From NCBI RefSeq assembly GCF_024199795.1, contig NZ_JANADK010000001.1:9166001-9230000 (forward strand): 64,000 bases of DNA, in the 5' to 3' direction. This document shows, one piece after another, positions 27,871 to 36,539 of this stretch. A program made the position numbers and the translations under genes. Below the pieces are notes generated by a model, which was not told the origin of the DNA, did not search any database, and saw only the letters and a list, made by a program, of their open reading frames with translations. The stretch is from Bradyrhizobium sp. CCGB01 (GTDB taxonomy: Bacteria > Pseudomonadota > Alphaproteobacteria > Rhizobiales > Xanthobacteraceae). Position 1 is the first letter of the stretch, and every line of letters starts with the position of its first letter.

Positions 27871-28783
27871 GCGAACGAGGCCTCCCATTTCCACGGGCAA
27901 GACGAGCGTGATCCACACCAAGGTCCGAAGCCGCGAGATCACCGAAGCCGACGTCGAGAAGGTCGCCGACCTCCTGACGCGCGGCTTCGTCGGCCGCTCG
28001 CGCGACTACTGGATGCAGGGTCTGCGCCGGCAGGCCTTCCGCCCCGTGCCGGAGGGCTATCCGCGCTTCGGCTACATGCTGGACAATGACGGCGAGCCCG
28101 TTGGCGTGCTGCTTCTGATCTACACGGCGCGGAAGCACGGCGAGGAGACCGCCATCCAGTGCAATCTGTCGAGCTGGTATGTCGATCCGGCCTACCGCAA
28201 CTACGCCCCGCTGCTGACCAAGATCGCGCAGCGGCACAAGGATGTCACCTATCTCAACATCAGCCCGGCGCCGTGGACCTGGCCCATCATCGAGACCCAG
28301 GGCTTTCGCGCTTACTGTCACGGCATCTTCTTCTCCGTGCCTGCACTCGCGCGCGCCCCGCGCTGGAGCAAGATCGAGGTCATCTCGCAGCACGCCAAGT
28401 CGATCGATGGGCTCTCCGACGACGAGACCGCGCTGCTGACCCGGCATGCCCGCTACAATTGCCTCAGCCTCGTCTGCCGCACGCCGAAGGGAACGTTCCC
28501 CTTCATCCTGCAACCGGTGCGCATCCGCCGCGGCTTCATCGCGCCGCCCGCGATGAAGCTGATCTATTGCCGTAGCGCCGCCGAATACGCCGTCTGCGCT
28601 GGCCGCATCGGCCGGCTGCTGCTGCGGCTCGGCAAGATCTCGGTGGCGATCGATTCCAATGGCCCGATTCCCGGCCTCGCCGGCATCTACACCGAGCGGC
28701 GCGGCCGTAAATATTTCAAGGGCCCGCACCGGCCGCAGCTCGGCGACCTGACCGACACGGAGCTCGTGCTGTACGGGCCATAG
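27851..28783 (+). CDS. GNAT-like acyltransferase of the carrier-protein module
   Basis: The 310-residue protein has an N-terminal GNAT-like segment (EADVEKVADLLTRGFVGRSR, then GEPVGVLLLIYTARKHGEET). A candidate CoA/pantetheine-binding turn is at YVDPAYRNYAPLLTKIA. The C-terminal half (about 180-310) is less familiar but contains a second beta-rich unit (TFPFILQPVRIRRGFIAPP). Its start lies inside the ligase gene, so the two are translationally coupled. GNAT-fold proteins can move acyl or aminoacyl groups from thioesters to amines. I infer that it transfers the carrier-bound product, but the acceptor is unknown. Confidence 0.75.
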   Translation: MAKAGAKRTRPPISTGKTSVIHTKVRSREITEADVEKVADLLTRGFVGRSRDYWMQGLRRQAFRPVPEGYPRFGYMLDNDGEPVGVLLLIYTARKHGEETAIQCNLSSWYVDPAYRNYAPLLTKIAQRHKDVTYLNISPAPWTWPIIETQGFRAYCHGIFFSVPALARAPRWSKIEVISQHAKSIDGLSDDETALLTRHARYNCLSLVCRTPKGTFPFILQPVRIRRGFIAPPAMKLIYCRSAAEYAVCAGRIGRLLLRLGKISVAIDSNGPIPGLAGIYTERRGRKYFKGPHRPQLGDLTDTELVLYGP

Positions 28784-29136
28784 GGGATGCTCGGCTGTCG
28801 TCCCTGCGAACGCAGGGACCCATACCGCGAGATCTGCCGGTAAGCACGGGTGTTAATACCGCGGGAAGCCCCACTCACTTTCAGTCCTCGCCAAACTTCT
28901 CCCTGTGGTTGTGGGTCCCTGCGTTCGCAGGGACGACAGCGGAATTTTTTGGCGGCTCTCGGCCAAATCCGGCTTGCAGGCGGTTCCGCGCTCACGCGCG
29001 AGCACAGGCTTCTCTGCATCGCCAGTCACCCTCCGTAAACTACTGCGCTTAAGGGAATTTTCCCGCCTCTTCGCTACCCTCGGCACACGGATTACGTTGC
29101 GTTAAGTCTATCGCCCGCCGAGACCCTGTCGATCCC
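28784..29136. other. Gene-free gap holding MITE-like copy 3 and a promoter region
   Basis: The first part (28797-28937) is a repeat element. The remainder, to the start of the PAS-GGDEF-EAL gene, has no credible coding frame and becomes AT-richer around 29040-29070 (AAGGGAATTTTCCCG, a short perfect dyad at about 29051-29064), which may be promoter or operator sequence for the downstream gene. Confidence 0.5.
28797..28937. mobile_element. MITE-like element, copy 3
   Basis: The ends CCCTGCGAACGCAGGG and CCCTGCGTTCGCAGGG lie within inverted termini, and the inner CTCGCCAAACTTCTCCCTG matches copies 1 and 2. The middle is longer than in copy 2 by about 15 bases. Confidence 0.8.
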
Positions 29137-32004
29137 ATGACGTCGACCTGCGACAACGAATTTGGTGCACGCCGCGAACAGGGCCCGCCAGCCCTGGTCT
29201 CGCTGAGCCAGCTCGCGCTCGACCACATGGAGCAGGGTGTCTGCGTCTACGATGCCGACAACCGGATCGTGCTGGTCAACCAGCGCTATTTGTCGCTGTT
29301 CGACATGTCGGCCGACATCGTGCGGGTCGGCACGAGCTATCGCGACGTGCTCGCTCACAGCGCAGCGCGCGGCAACTTCCCGGTCAGCGAGCTCGACGCG
29401 CTCTATGCAAAGCGCGTGAAGCAGATCGCGGCCGGCCAGCCGTTCCGGACCGAGCAGCATCTGGCGAGCGGCCTCGTCATGGCGCTCGAGCTGAAGCCGC
29501 TCCCCGGCGGCGGCTGGATGACGATCTGCGATGACGTCAGCCGCCTCGCCCGGCTCGAGGCGGAACTGCGTGTGCAGACGGAGCGCAGCCAGCACGCGCT
29601 CGCGAACATGTCGCACGGCCTCATCATGTACGACGCCGACAGCCGTGTCGTCCTCTGCAATGAGCGATTCCTGAACCTCTACAACCTCGATTCCGACATC
29701 GTGAGGCCGGGTGTCGCGCATTGCTCGGTGATCGAGCACTGGATGTCGCGCGGCAACCTGCCGGGCATGTCGGCCGACGAATTCCATGAGACCAGGCTGA
29801 AGGACGTGCGCAGCAGGAAGGCGAAGACCCTGCTGGTGATGCGCTATGACGGACGGATGGTACAAGCGGTCTCCCGTTTCCTGCCCGACGGCGGCTGGGT
29901 GACGGTGCATGAAGACGTCACCGAGCGCCTGCAATACGAGGAGACGCTGAGGCAGCAGAATTTCATCCTCGATGCGGCGCTGGAGAACATGGCGCACGGG
30001 CTCGCCTTCTACGACAGCGACATGCGTCTGCGGGTCTGCAACACCACCTATCGCAAGATCTATCAACTGTCGCCGGAGGAGACGAGGCCGGGCACGCATC
30101 TTGCCGAATTGATCGAGCGCTCGATCGAAAACGGCGCGTTCGCTTCGGAATATAGCCCGCAGCAAATCCTCGAAGCCGCCCGCGCGCGGATCGCGAGCCG
30201 CGATTGCTCGCCGATGCGGCGGAGCATGGCCAACGACACCGTGATCTCGGTGCGCTACTGCGCACTGCCCGAAGGCGGCTTCGTCGCCACCTATGAGGAC
30301 ATCACCGAGCGCGAGCGTGCGGTCGAGGAGCTGAGCGAGCAATATCGTCGCTTCGACGCAGCGTTGAACAACATGAGCCAGGGCCTGTGCATGCTCGATT
30401 CGAGCCTGCGCGTGATCGTCTGCAACCGCCGCTACATCGAGATGTACGGCCTGTCGCCCGATGTCGTGAAGCCCGGCGCCTCGATGCGCGAGATCATGGA
30501 GCACAGCTGCGAGCTCGGCATCCATCCGAACACGACCGCCGCGAGCCTCTATGCCGACTACGTCGAGCGGCTGCGCGAGGGCGAGCACACGCTGCACCGC
30601 CACCTGAACGACGGCCGCATCATCAAGCTCAATCACAAGCGGATGGAGCATGGCGGCTGGGTCGTCACCTATGAGGACGTCACCGAGCGCCACAAGGCCC
30701 AGGCGCGCGTGGCGCATATGGCCCAGCACGATTCGCTCACCGACCTGCCCAACCGCACGCTGTTCCGCGAGAAGATGGGCGAGGGACTGAACCAGGTCGC
30801 GATTGCCGGCGGTGCGATGGCCGTGCTGTGCTTCGACCTCGACAATTTCAAGACCGTCAACGACCGCCTCGGCCACGCCGCCGGCGACCGGCTGCTGCGC
30901 TGGGTCGCGGCGCGGCTGAAAGAAAACGTCGGCGAGCATGACACCGTCGCGCGCCTCGGCGGCGACGAGTTCGCCGTTCTCCAGCGCGGGCCGCAGCCGC
31001 AATCGGCGGAACGGCTCGCCCGCCGCCTGGTCGAGATCATCGGCCATCCGCCGCCGCTGGAAAGTCAGTCGATCCATGTCGGCGTTTCCGTCGGCATCGC
31101 GATCGCGCCCGATCACGGACTCGATGCCGACGAGCTGATGAAATGCGCCGACCTCGCGCTGTACCAGGCCAAAGCCAAGGGACGCGGCGCCTATCAGCTG
31201 TTCGAGCCCGAGATGGAGGAAGAGGCCCGGAGCCGGCACGCGCTGGAGCACGATCTGCGCAGCGCGCTAGAAGCACGCGAATTCCACCTGGTGTTTCAGC
31301 CGCAGGTGCGGCTCGATTCGTCCGAGCTCACCGGCTTCGAGGCGCTGCTGCGCTGGAAACATCCCTCACGCGGCCTGGTCTCGCCGGCCGAATTCATTCC
31401 CATCGCGGAGGAGAACGGGCTGATCGTTCCGATCGGCGAATGGGTGCTGCGCACGGCCTGTGCGACCGCTGCGTCCTGGCCCGATGTCACCGTCGCGGTC
31501 AATTTGTCGCCGGTGCAGTTCCGCTCGCGCGGACTGGTGGCAATGGTCACGAGCGCGCTTGCGGAAGCCGGCCTGCCGCCGCAGCGGCTCGAGCTCGAAG
31601 TCACCGAGACGGCGCTGCTCGACGACAGCGAGGCGACGATCGAGATCCTGCACCAGCTGCGCGCGCTTGGCGTGCGCGTCAGTCTCGACGATTTCGGCGT
31701 CGGCTATTCCTCGCTGAGCTATTTGCGCAAGTTTCCGTTCGACCGCATCAAGATCGACCGCTCCTTCGTCGGCACGCTCGGCGAAAGCCCGGAGAGTGTC
31801 GCCATCGTCCGCACCATCGCCAGCCTCGGCTCGGTGCTCGGCGTCGAGACCACGGCGGAGGGCGTCGAGACCATCGAGCAGCTCGACTTCGTCCGCGAAT
31901 GCGGCTGTACCGCCGTGCAGGGCTATTATTTCGGCAAGCCGTGCCCAGCGTCTGAGATCCACCGCATCATCGAGACGCTGAACGCAGTCCGCCGCGTGGC
32001 GTAG
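29137..32004 (+). CDS. Four-PAS GGDEF-EAL cyclic-di-GMP enzyme
   Basis: The 955-residue protein lacks membrane segments and a signal peptide. Four PAS-type repeats begin near residues 22, 150, 278 and 408, each opening with a line such as MEQGVCVYDADNRIVLVNQ. A GGDEF domain at about 530-695 has an intact RLGGDEF near 608 (diguanylate cyclase). An EAL domain at about 710-945 has FEALLRW, NLSPVQF, DDFGVGYSS and AEGVET (phosphodiesterase). Both active sites look complete, so it could make and degrade cyclic di-GMP, switched by cytosolic PAS signals. Its last 46 codons have a frameshifted copy at 35350-35513, past the tctCBA genes. Confidence 0.93.
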   Translation: MTSTCDNEFGARREQGPPALVSLSQLALDHMEQGVCVYDADNRIVLVNQRYLSLFDMSADIVRVGTSYRDVLAHSAARGNFPVSELDALYAKRVKQIAAGQPFRTEQHLASGLVMALELKPLPGGGWMTICDDVSRLARLEAELRVQTERSQHALANMSHGLIMYDADSRVVLCNERFLNLYNLDSDIVRPGVAHCSVIEHWMSRGNLPGMSADEFHETRLKDVRSRKAKTLLVMRYDGRMVQAVSRFLPDGGWVTVHEDVTERLQYEETLRQQNFILDAALENMAHGLAFYDSDMRLRVCNTTYRKIYQLSPEETRPGTHLAELIERSIENGAFASEYSPQQILEAARARIASRDCSPMRRSMANDTVISVRYCALPEGGFVATYEDITERERAVEELSEQYRRFDAALNNMSQGLCMLDSSLRVIVCNRRYIEMYGLSPDVVKPGASMREIMEHSCELGIHPNTTAASLYADYVERLREGEHTLHRHLNDGRIIKLNHKRMEHGGWVVTYEDVTERHKAQARVAHMAQHDSLTDLPNRTLFREKMGEGLNQVAIAGGAMAVLCFDLDNFKTVNDRLGHAAGDRLLRWVAARLKENVGEHDTVARLGGDEFAVLQRGPQPQSAERLARRLVEIIGHPPPLESQSIHVGVSVGIAIAPDHGLDADELMKCADLALYQAKAKGRGAYQLFEPEMEEEARSRHALEHDLRSALEAREFHLVFQPQVRLDSSELTGFEALLRWKHPSRGLVSPAEFIPIAEENGLIVPIGEWVLRTACATAASWPDVTVAVNLSPVQFRSRGLVAMVTSALAEAGLPPQRLELEVTETALLDDSEATIEILHQLRALGVRVSLDDFGVGYSSLSYLRKFPFDRIKIDRSFVGTLGESPESVAIVRTIASLGSVLGVETTAEGVETIEQLDFVRECGCTAVQGYYFGKPCPASEIHRIIETLNAVRRVA

Positions 32005-32210
32005 AGACGCCGGCCGCGCCAAATTCCGTGTCTCGGCACGCTTCCAAACGACCAATTGTCGCACGTACCGTTTCCGGCCGAATTGACGACTCGCGCCCTG
32101 CGCTCGATCCGCGCGAAGGCGCTTTTCTTCTCTCGTGATTTCGGGGACAATCCCGTCATAACAACGAGAAACGGCAGCCCAACGAGGCCGCTGCGAGGGA
32201 GGAATTATCG

Positions 32211-33188
32211 ATGCCGCGATGCGGGCTGAAGACGATCGCATTTGCCGCCATGCATGCCGTCGTGGGCGCGTTGCTCTCGACCGCCGCCCATGCGCAGGAT
32301 TATCCCACCAAGCCGATCACACTGATCGTGCCGTGGCCGGCAGGCGGTTCGACCGACATCTCGATGCGCGCGATCGCCGACAGCGCTTCGAAGGTGCTGG
32401 GGCAGCCGATCGTGATCGACAACAAGGCCGGCGGCGGCGGCACGGTCGGACCTGCGACCATGGCGGCGGCCGCGAAGCCGGACGGCTACACCATCTCACA
32501 GCTCCCCATTACGGTCTTCCGGCTGCCCCTGATGCAGGAAGTGTCGTGGGATCCGGCGAAGGATTTTTCCTACATCATCCACCTCACCGGCTACACGTTC
32601 GGCGTGACCACGAACGCGGAGTCGCAATTCAAGTCCTGGAAGGACGTGGTCGACTTTGCCAAGGCCAATCCGGGCAAGATCACCTACGCCACGCCGGGCA
32701 CCGGCACCTCGCTGCATATCGGCATGGAGCAGATCGCGGCGATGTCCGGCATCAAGCTCACGCAGGTGCCGTTCAAGGGCGGCGCCGAGACCAATGCCGC
32801 GGTGCTCGGCCAGCATACCATGTTGCAAGCCGATTCCACGGGATGGCGACCGCTGGTCGATGCCGGCAAGCTGCGGCTCTTGATGGTGTGGACCGGCGCG
32901 CGGTCGCCGAACTATCCTGACGTGCCGACCTTGAAGGAGCTCGGCTATCCCATGGTCTACGATTCCCCGTTCGGCATCGCCGGCCCGAAGGGGATGGATC
33001 CAAAGATCGTCGCCAAGCTGCACGACGCCTTCAAGAAAGCGGTCGAGGATCCCGCGGTGATCGCAACGCTCGCCAAATACGACATGGTGCCGAACTACAA
33101 GAACACCGAAGACTACAAGAAGTTCGTCGTCGAGGTCACGGAGTCCGAGCGCAAGGTGATCGACACGCTTGGGCTTGCGAAGAAGTAG
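32211..33188 (+). CDS. tctC: Tripartite tricarboxylate transporter receptor (TctC/Bug family)
   Basis: The 325-residue periplasmic binding protein has a signal peptide ending STAAHAQDYP at about residue 28. Bug-family motifs follow: PITLIVPWPAGGSTDISMRA, IDNKAGGGGTVGP and FAKANPGKITYATPGTGTSLH. Further on are VPFKGGAETNAAVLG and GPKGMDPKIVAKLHDAFKKA. It opens a tctCBA operon, 63 bases ahead of tctB. Ligands of this family are carboxylates, and which one is bound cannot be read here. The ATG follows GGGAGGAATTATCG. Confidence 0.92.
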   Translation: MPRCGLKTIAFAAMHAVVGALLSTAAHAQDYPTKPITLIVPWPAGGSTDISMRAIADSASKVLGQPIVIDNKAGGGGTVGPATMAAAAKPDGYTISQLPITVFRLPLMQEVSWDPAKDFSYIIHLTGYTFGVTTNAESQFKSWKDVVDFAKANPGKITYATPGTGTSLHIGMEQIAAMSGIKLTQVPFKGGAETNAAVLGQHTMLQADSTGWRPLVDAGKLRLLMVWTGARSPNYPDVPTLKELGYPMVYDSPFGIAGPKGMDPKIVAKLHDAFKKAVEDPAVIATLAKYDMVPNYKNTEDYKKFVVEVTESERKVIDTLGLAKK

Positions 33189-33251
33189 TGCCGAGCCACT
33201 TCCGTGTCGCGGACGCTTCGCGGCGTCCGGGAAACGGCTGAGAGGACGTCG

Positions 33252-33737
33252 ATGAACGACCAAACCAATGTCAAACTCCGCCTCAGCAACTCCGAACTCT
33301 GGGGCGGGCTGATCGGGCTCGCGCTCGGCGGCTTCGTGATCTGGCAGGGACTGAAGCTCAAGCTCGGCACCATCAACGATCCCGGCTCGGGCTACGTGCT
33401 GTTCTACACGGGCATCCTGATGTGCGTGTTTGCAGGCTCCATCATCATCTCGGCGTTCACCGAGGGCGGCCCGACGCTGGCCTCGCGCTGGGAGAATGTG
33501 CGCTGGAGCAAGCCGCTCCTCGTCATCGCCTGCCTCACCGCGTTCTCGTTCGCGCTGGAGCCGCTGGGATTCCTGCTGTCGTCGATCCCGTTGATGCTGC
33601 TGCTGTTGCGTTTGATCGATCCCGTGCGCTGGACGCTGGCGATCCCGGTCGCCGTTCTGGTACCGACCGGCATGTGGTGGGTGCTCAAGCGGCTGCTCTT
33701 GATTCAACTGCCCTCAGGCCTGCTCGGAATCGGCTGA
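33252..33737 (+). CDS. tctB: Tripartite tricarboxylate transporter small membrane subunit TctB
   Basis: The 161-residue protein has four hydrophobic segments, the first at GLIGLALGGFVIWQGLKL, and the conserved GTINDPGSGYVLFYTGILM loop of TctB. The start MNDQTNVKLRLSNSEL at 33252 follows GAGAGGACGTCG. The longer upstream frame overlaps the gap after tctC. It is 4 bases ahead of tctA. TctB pairs with TctA in the inner membrane. Confidence 0.9.
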   Translation: MNDQTNVKLRLSNSELWGGLIGLALGGFVIWQGLKLKLGTINDPGSGYVLFYTGILMCVFAGSIIISAFTEGGPTLASRWENVRWSKPLLVIACLTAFSFALEPLGFLLSSIPLMLLLLRLIDPVRWTLAIPVAVLVPTGMWWVLKRLLLIQLPSGLLGIG

Positions 33738-33741
33738 CCCC

Positions 33742-35250
33742 ATGGATACGCTTGCCAATGTCGCGCACGGGTTCGGCGTCGCGCTGACCGGGATCAACCT
33801 GCTCTATTGTTTCATCGGCGTCTTCATCGGCACGCTGGTCGGCGTGCTGCCGGGCATCGGTCCGATCTCGGCGATGTCGCTGCTGCTGCCAGTGACGCTG
33901 TCGGGCACGCCGGAATCCGGCATCATCATGATGGCCGGCATCTATTACGGCTCGATGTATGGCGGCTCGACCACCTCGATCCTGGTCAACATTCCCGGCG
34001 AGGCGGCGTCCGTGGTCACCTGCATCGACGGCCACCAGATGGCCAAGCAGGGCCGCGCGGGCCCCGCCCTCGGCATCTCCGCCTTCGGCTCCTTCATCGC
34101 CGGCACGTTTGCGCTGATCGCCTTGATGCTGGTGGCGCCGAGACTTGCCAGCATCGCCATCGCGTTCGGCCCGGCCGAGTATTTCAGCCTGATGGTGCTC
34201 GGTCTCGTGGTGCTCACCTTCCTCACCCAGGGCTCGATGCCGAAGGCGCTTTTGATGGCGTGCATCGGCGTCGTGCTCGGACTGATCGGGCTCGACAGCA
34301 TCACGGCGCAGCCGCGCCTCACCTTCGGTCGCATGGAATTGATCGACGGAATCGGCCTTGTGCCCGTCGTGATGGGCTTGTTCGGCGTCGCCGAGGTGCT
34401 GCTCAACACAGAGCAGGCGATCAAGCGCGACATCATCAACGCGAAGATCACGCAGCTGCTGCCCAACAAGGCCGATTGGCAGGCGAGCGCCGGCCCGGTG
34501 GCGCGCGGCACGCTGCTTGGATTCCTGCTCGGCATCCTGCCGGGCGGCGGCGCGGTGGTGGCTTCGTTCGCCTCCTATGCGCTGGAGAAACGGCTGTCGA
34601 AGACACCGGAGCGATTCAGCCATGGCGCGATCGAGGGCGTCGCAGGCCCCGAGTCCGCCAACAATGCGGCGGCCGGCGGCGCGTTCATTCCGCTGATGAC
34701 GCTGGGCATTCCGCCGAACGTGGTGATGGCGCTGCTGCTGGGCGCGTTCGTCATCCACGGCCTGCAGCCGGGACCGCTGATGATCACGCAGAATCCCGGC
34801 CTGTTCTGGGGCATCGTCGCCAGCATGTATATCGGCAACGTCATGCTGCTGATCCTCAACCTGCCGATGATCGGCATGTGGGTGCAGCTCTTGAAGCTGC
34901 CCTACAACATCCTGTTTCCCCTGATCATCCTGTTCACGATCCTGGGCGTCTACTGTTCGAGCAACAACGTGTTCGACGTCTATGTGATGATCGCGTTCGG
35001 CATCATCGGCTATTTCATGCGCAAGCTCGGCTACGAGCCGGCGCCGCTGGTGCTGGCGTTCGTGCTGGGACCGATGCTGGAAAACAATCTGCGCAAATCG
35101 CTGATCCTGTCGCAGGGCGATCTCTGGACCTTTGTGCAGCGGCCGATCTCGGCGGCGTGCCTTCTTCTCGCACTCGCGCTGCTGATCGCGCCGCTATTGC
35201 CCGCGCTGCGCAAGAAGCGCGAGCTGGTGGCACTGGATGAGGGGGCGTGA
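33742..35250 (+). CDS. tctA: Tripartite tricarboxylate transporter large membrane subunit TctA
   Basis: The 502-residue inner-membrane protein has about eleven or twelve hydrophobic segments. The duplicated TctA glycine-rich signatures are GTLVGVLPGIGPISAMSLLL and, in the second half, GFLLGILPGGGAVVASFASY. GGSTTSILVNIPGEAASVVT and GPESANNAAAGGAFIPLMTL are also present. It catalyses ion-driven uptake of the carboxylate delivered by TctC. The next sequence downstream is a repeat unit and then a remnant of an EAL gene, so the operon ends here. Confidence 0.93.
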   Translation: MDTLANVAHGFGVALTGINLLYCFIGVFIGTLVGVLPGIGPISAMSLLLPVTLSGTPESGIIMMAGIYYGSMYGGSTTSILVNIPGEAASVVTCIDGHQMAKQGRAGPALGISAFGSFIAGTFALIALMLVAPRLASIAIAFGPAEYFSLMVLGLVVLTFLTQGSMPKALLMACIGVVLGLIGLDSITAQPRLTFGRMELIDGIGLVPVVMGLFGVAEVLLNTEQAIKRDIINAKITQLLPNKADWQASAGPVARGTLLGFLLGILPGGGAVVASFASYALEKRLSKTPERFSHGAIEGVAGPESANNAAAGGAFIPLMTLGIPPNVVMALLLGAFVIHGLQPGPLMITQNPGLFWGIVASMYIGNVMLLILNLPMIGMWVQLLKLPYNILFPLIILFTILGVYCSSNNVFDVYVMIAFGIIGYFMRKLGYEPAPLVLAFVLGPMLENNLRKSLILSQGDLWTFVQRPISAACLLLALALLIAPLLPALRKKRELVALDEGA

Positions 35251-35261
35251 GAGGTTTCGCA

Positions 35262-35345
35262 GGTGGGCAAAGGCGCGCTTTTGCCGTGCCCGCCATCTCT
35301 CCAAATGCGTGACGCGAACGGCGGGCACGCTTCGCCCACCCTTCG
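35262..35345. repeat. Palindromic repeat (GGTGGGCAAAG family) at a break point
   Basis: GGTGGGCAAAGGCGCGC...GTGCCCGCC and an inverted arm CGGGCACGCTTCGCCCACC make up this unit. It abuts the first base of recognisable EAL-remnant sequence at about 35350, so it may mark or have caused the rearrangement. Confidence 0.7.
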
Positions 35346-35349
35346 ACCC

Positions 35350-35513
35350 GGCGTCGAGACCCCGCGGAGGGCGCGGAGACGATCGAGCAGCTCGACTTCG
35401 TGCGCGAATGCGGCTGCACCGCGGTACAGGGCTATTATTTCGGCAGGCCGTGCCCGGCGGCAGATGTCGGCCACGCGATCGAGCGACTGAACGCGGTCAG
35501 GCGCGTGGCGTGA
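35350..35513 (+). pseudogene. Remnant of the 3' end of an EAL-domain gene
   Basis: From 35376 to the TGA at 35511-35513 the frame reads ETIEQLDFVRECGCTAVQGY and on to RLNAVRRVA. It matches 37 of 45 residues of the C-terminus of the PAS-GGDEF-EAL protein that ends at 32004. Upstream similarity (GCGTCGAGAC onward) reaches 35350 but contains single-base deletions that break the frame. No start codon or upstream EAL sequence remains. It is a duplicated or left-over gene end beyond tctCBA. Confidence 0.85.
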
Positions 35514-35545
35514 CGCTCCGCTTCACCTCGCCGCTCTCTCTATCG

Positions 35546-35845
35546 TCACGCCCGACACGACCTCAGGCGATTGAGCGTGGCACGATCTGCCGATGCGAGC
35601 GCGTTGCCCCACTCCTGTTCGGAGAGGTCTCCGACCAGGCTGGAAAGACTGATGGCAAGCGCACGAAGCCTCGCATTCTCCTCAAGAAGCAAAAAAACGT
35701 CGTTCGACGGGGATTCATCGTCCGAAAAGCTAGCGCCTTCGCGGAACTGCCGCGACAAGAGTTCGAAAGACTCATCACGCACGATATCTTCGGCAGTGGA
35801 AATCAGCTTCTGTCTCTTATGACGAGCTAAATCTTCATCACGCAT
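35546..35845 (-). CDS. Small hypothetical protein, 99 residues
   Basis: The frame encodes MRDEDLARHKRQKLISTAED and ends LRSCRA. It is highly charged, predicted mainly helical, and has no signal peptide or membrane segment. A leucine-rich stretch (VFLLLEENARLRALAISLSS) could form a coiled coil. I do not recognise a family. A plausible GGGGAA precedes the ATG. The balanced composition argues for a real gene, but the opposite strand is also open in part, so confidence is moderate. Confidence 0.5.
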   Translation of the reverse strand: MRDEDLARHKRQKLISTAEDIVRDESFELLSRQFREGASFSDDESPSNDVFLLLEENARLRALAISLSSLVGDLSEQEWGNALASADRATLNRLRSCRA

Positions 35846-35971
35846 GGCAAATTCCCCAACTCAGGACATGCCTCCAGCCGCATTTGGATACATCGATTGA
35901 GTCGGCGGCGGATTTGAGTCCGAAATGGGCTCGCACGATGTACGCCTCGTGTCCCCCGACGCCTCACTTGC

Positions 35972-36442
35972 TCATTCGTTCGCTTCACCGGCGTCTTTCA
36001 GACCGGCTCGCAGTGCGGTCACGACGCGACGGGCCACGTCGATATCCCTGACCGACAATCCATCCGCAAGGCCGTTGACCCAGGGGATCTGCAACCGCCC
36101 GGCGGCGTCGTAGGCCTGCCTGCCCTTGTCGGTGAGAACCACGAGCTGCGCCCGACGGTGATGCGGATTGGTCTCGAACACGACGAGGCCATCCCGCTCG
36201 AGGTCGTTGACGATCCGCTGCACGTTCTGGCGATTGGCGCCGAGATTGCGCGCCAGCCAGGCGACCGGCTCGGGGCGCTCCGCATCGACGATCGCCCCCA
36301 AGATCTGCCAGCGCGCGCTGGTGAGGCCGAGCGAGGCGACCAGCCGGTCACCGGCGGTCAGGAGCAGGCCGTTGGCCCGGAACAGGTCGAGGATAAAACC
36401 GGTCAACGCCTCGCCGGCCGGGGTTCGTCTGGTCTTGGTCAT
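35972..36442 (-). CDS. MarR-family transcriptional regulator
   Basis: The 156-residue protein has the winged helix-turn-helix of the MarR family at about residues 38-110 (TSARWQILGAIVDAERPEPV, RNLGANRQNVQRIVNDLERD, then wing NPHHRRAQLVVLTDKG). Flanking helices serve for dimerisation. It is divergent from a small monooxygenase gene with a 97-base control region that contains the perfect dyad TTGACA-N6-TGTCAA. It probably represses itself and the neighbour until a small aromatic or similar ligand binds. The ligand is unknown. Confidence 0.92.
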   Translation of the reverse strand: MTKTRRTPAGEALTGFILDLFRANGLLLTAGDRLVASLGLTSARWQILGAIVDAERPEPVAWLARNLGANRQNVQRIVNDLERDGLVVFETNPHHRRAQLVVLTDKGRQAYDAAGRLQIPWVNGLADGLSVRDIDVARRVVTALRAGLKDAGEANE

Positions 36443-36461
36443 TTGTATTGATCGCCCTATA

Positions 36462-36479
36462 TTGACATCATCGTGTCAA
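36462..36479. promoter_or_regulatory. Inverted repeat TTGACA-N6-TGTCAA, candidate MarR operator
   Basis: The arms at 36462-36467 and 36474-36479 are exact inverted copies. They lie 20 bases upstream of the MarR start. TTGACA also resembles a -35 box, so repressor binding could block a promoter. A second, looser dyad, TGTC-N5-GACA, is at 36497-36509. Confidence 0.6.
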
Positions 36480-36539
36480 ATATCTATGGCACATCTTGTC
36501 GAATTGACATAATGGTACCAAACGAGATGGAGTGATGCC

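Noticed and set aside
19283..28937. Repeated CCCTGCG-CGCAGGG units considered as a CRISPR array
   Set aside because: The copies are kilobases apart, are inverted pairs rather than direct repeats with spacers, and no cas gene is present.
32211..35250. tctCBA considered as part of an integrated genomic island
   Set aside because: There is no integrase, tRNA target or composition shift. The flanking EAL gene ends are better explained by local rearrangement, so this is kept only as a finding about the remnant.
35237..35830. 197-codon plus-strand frame after tctA
   Set aside because: It runs through the palindromic repeat and reads the EAL remnant out of frame. The EAL-like reading in another frame and the minus-strand small gene explain the region better.
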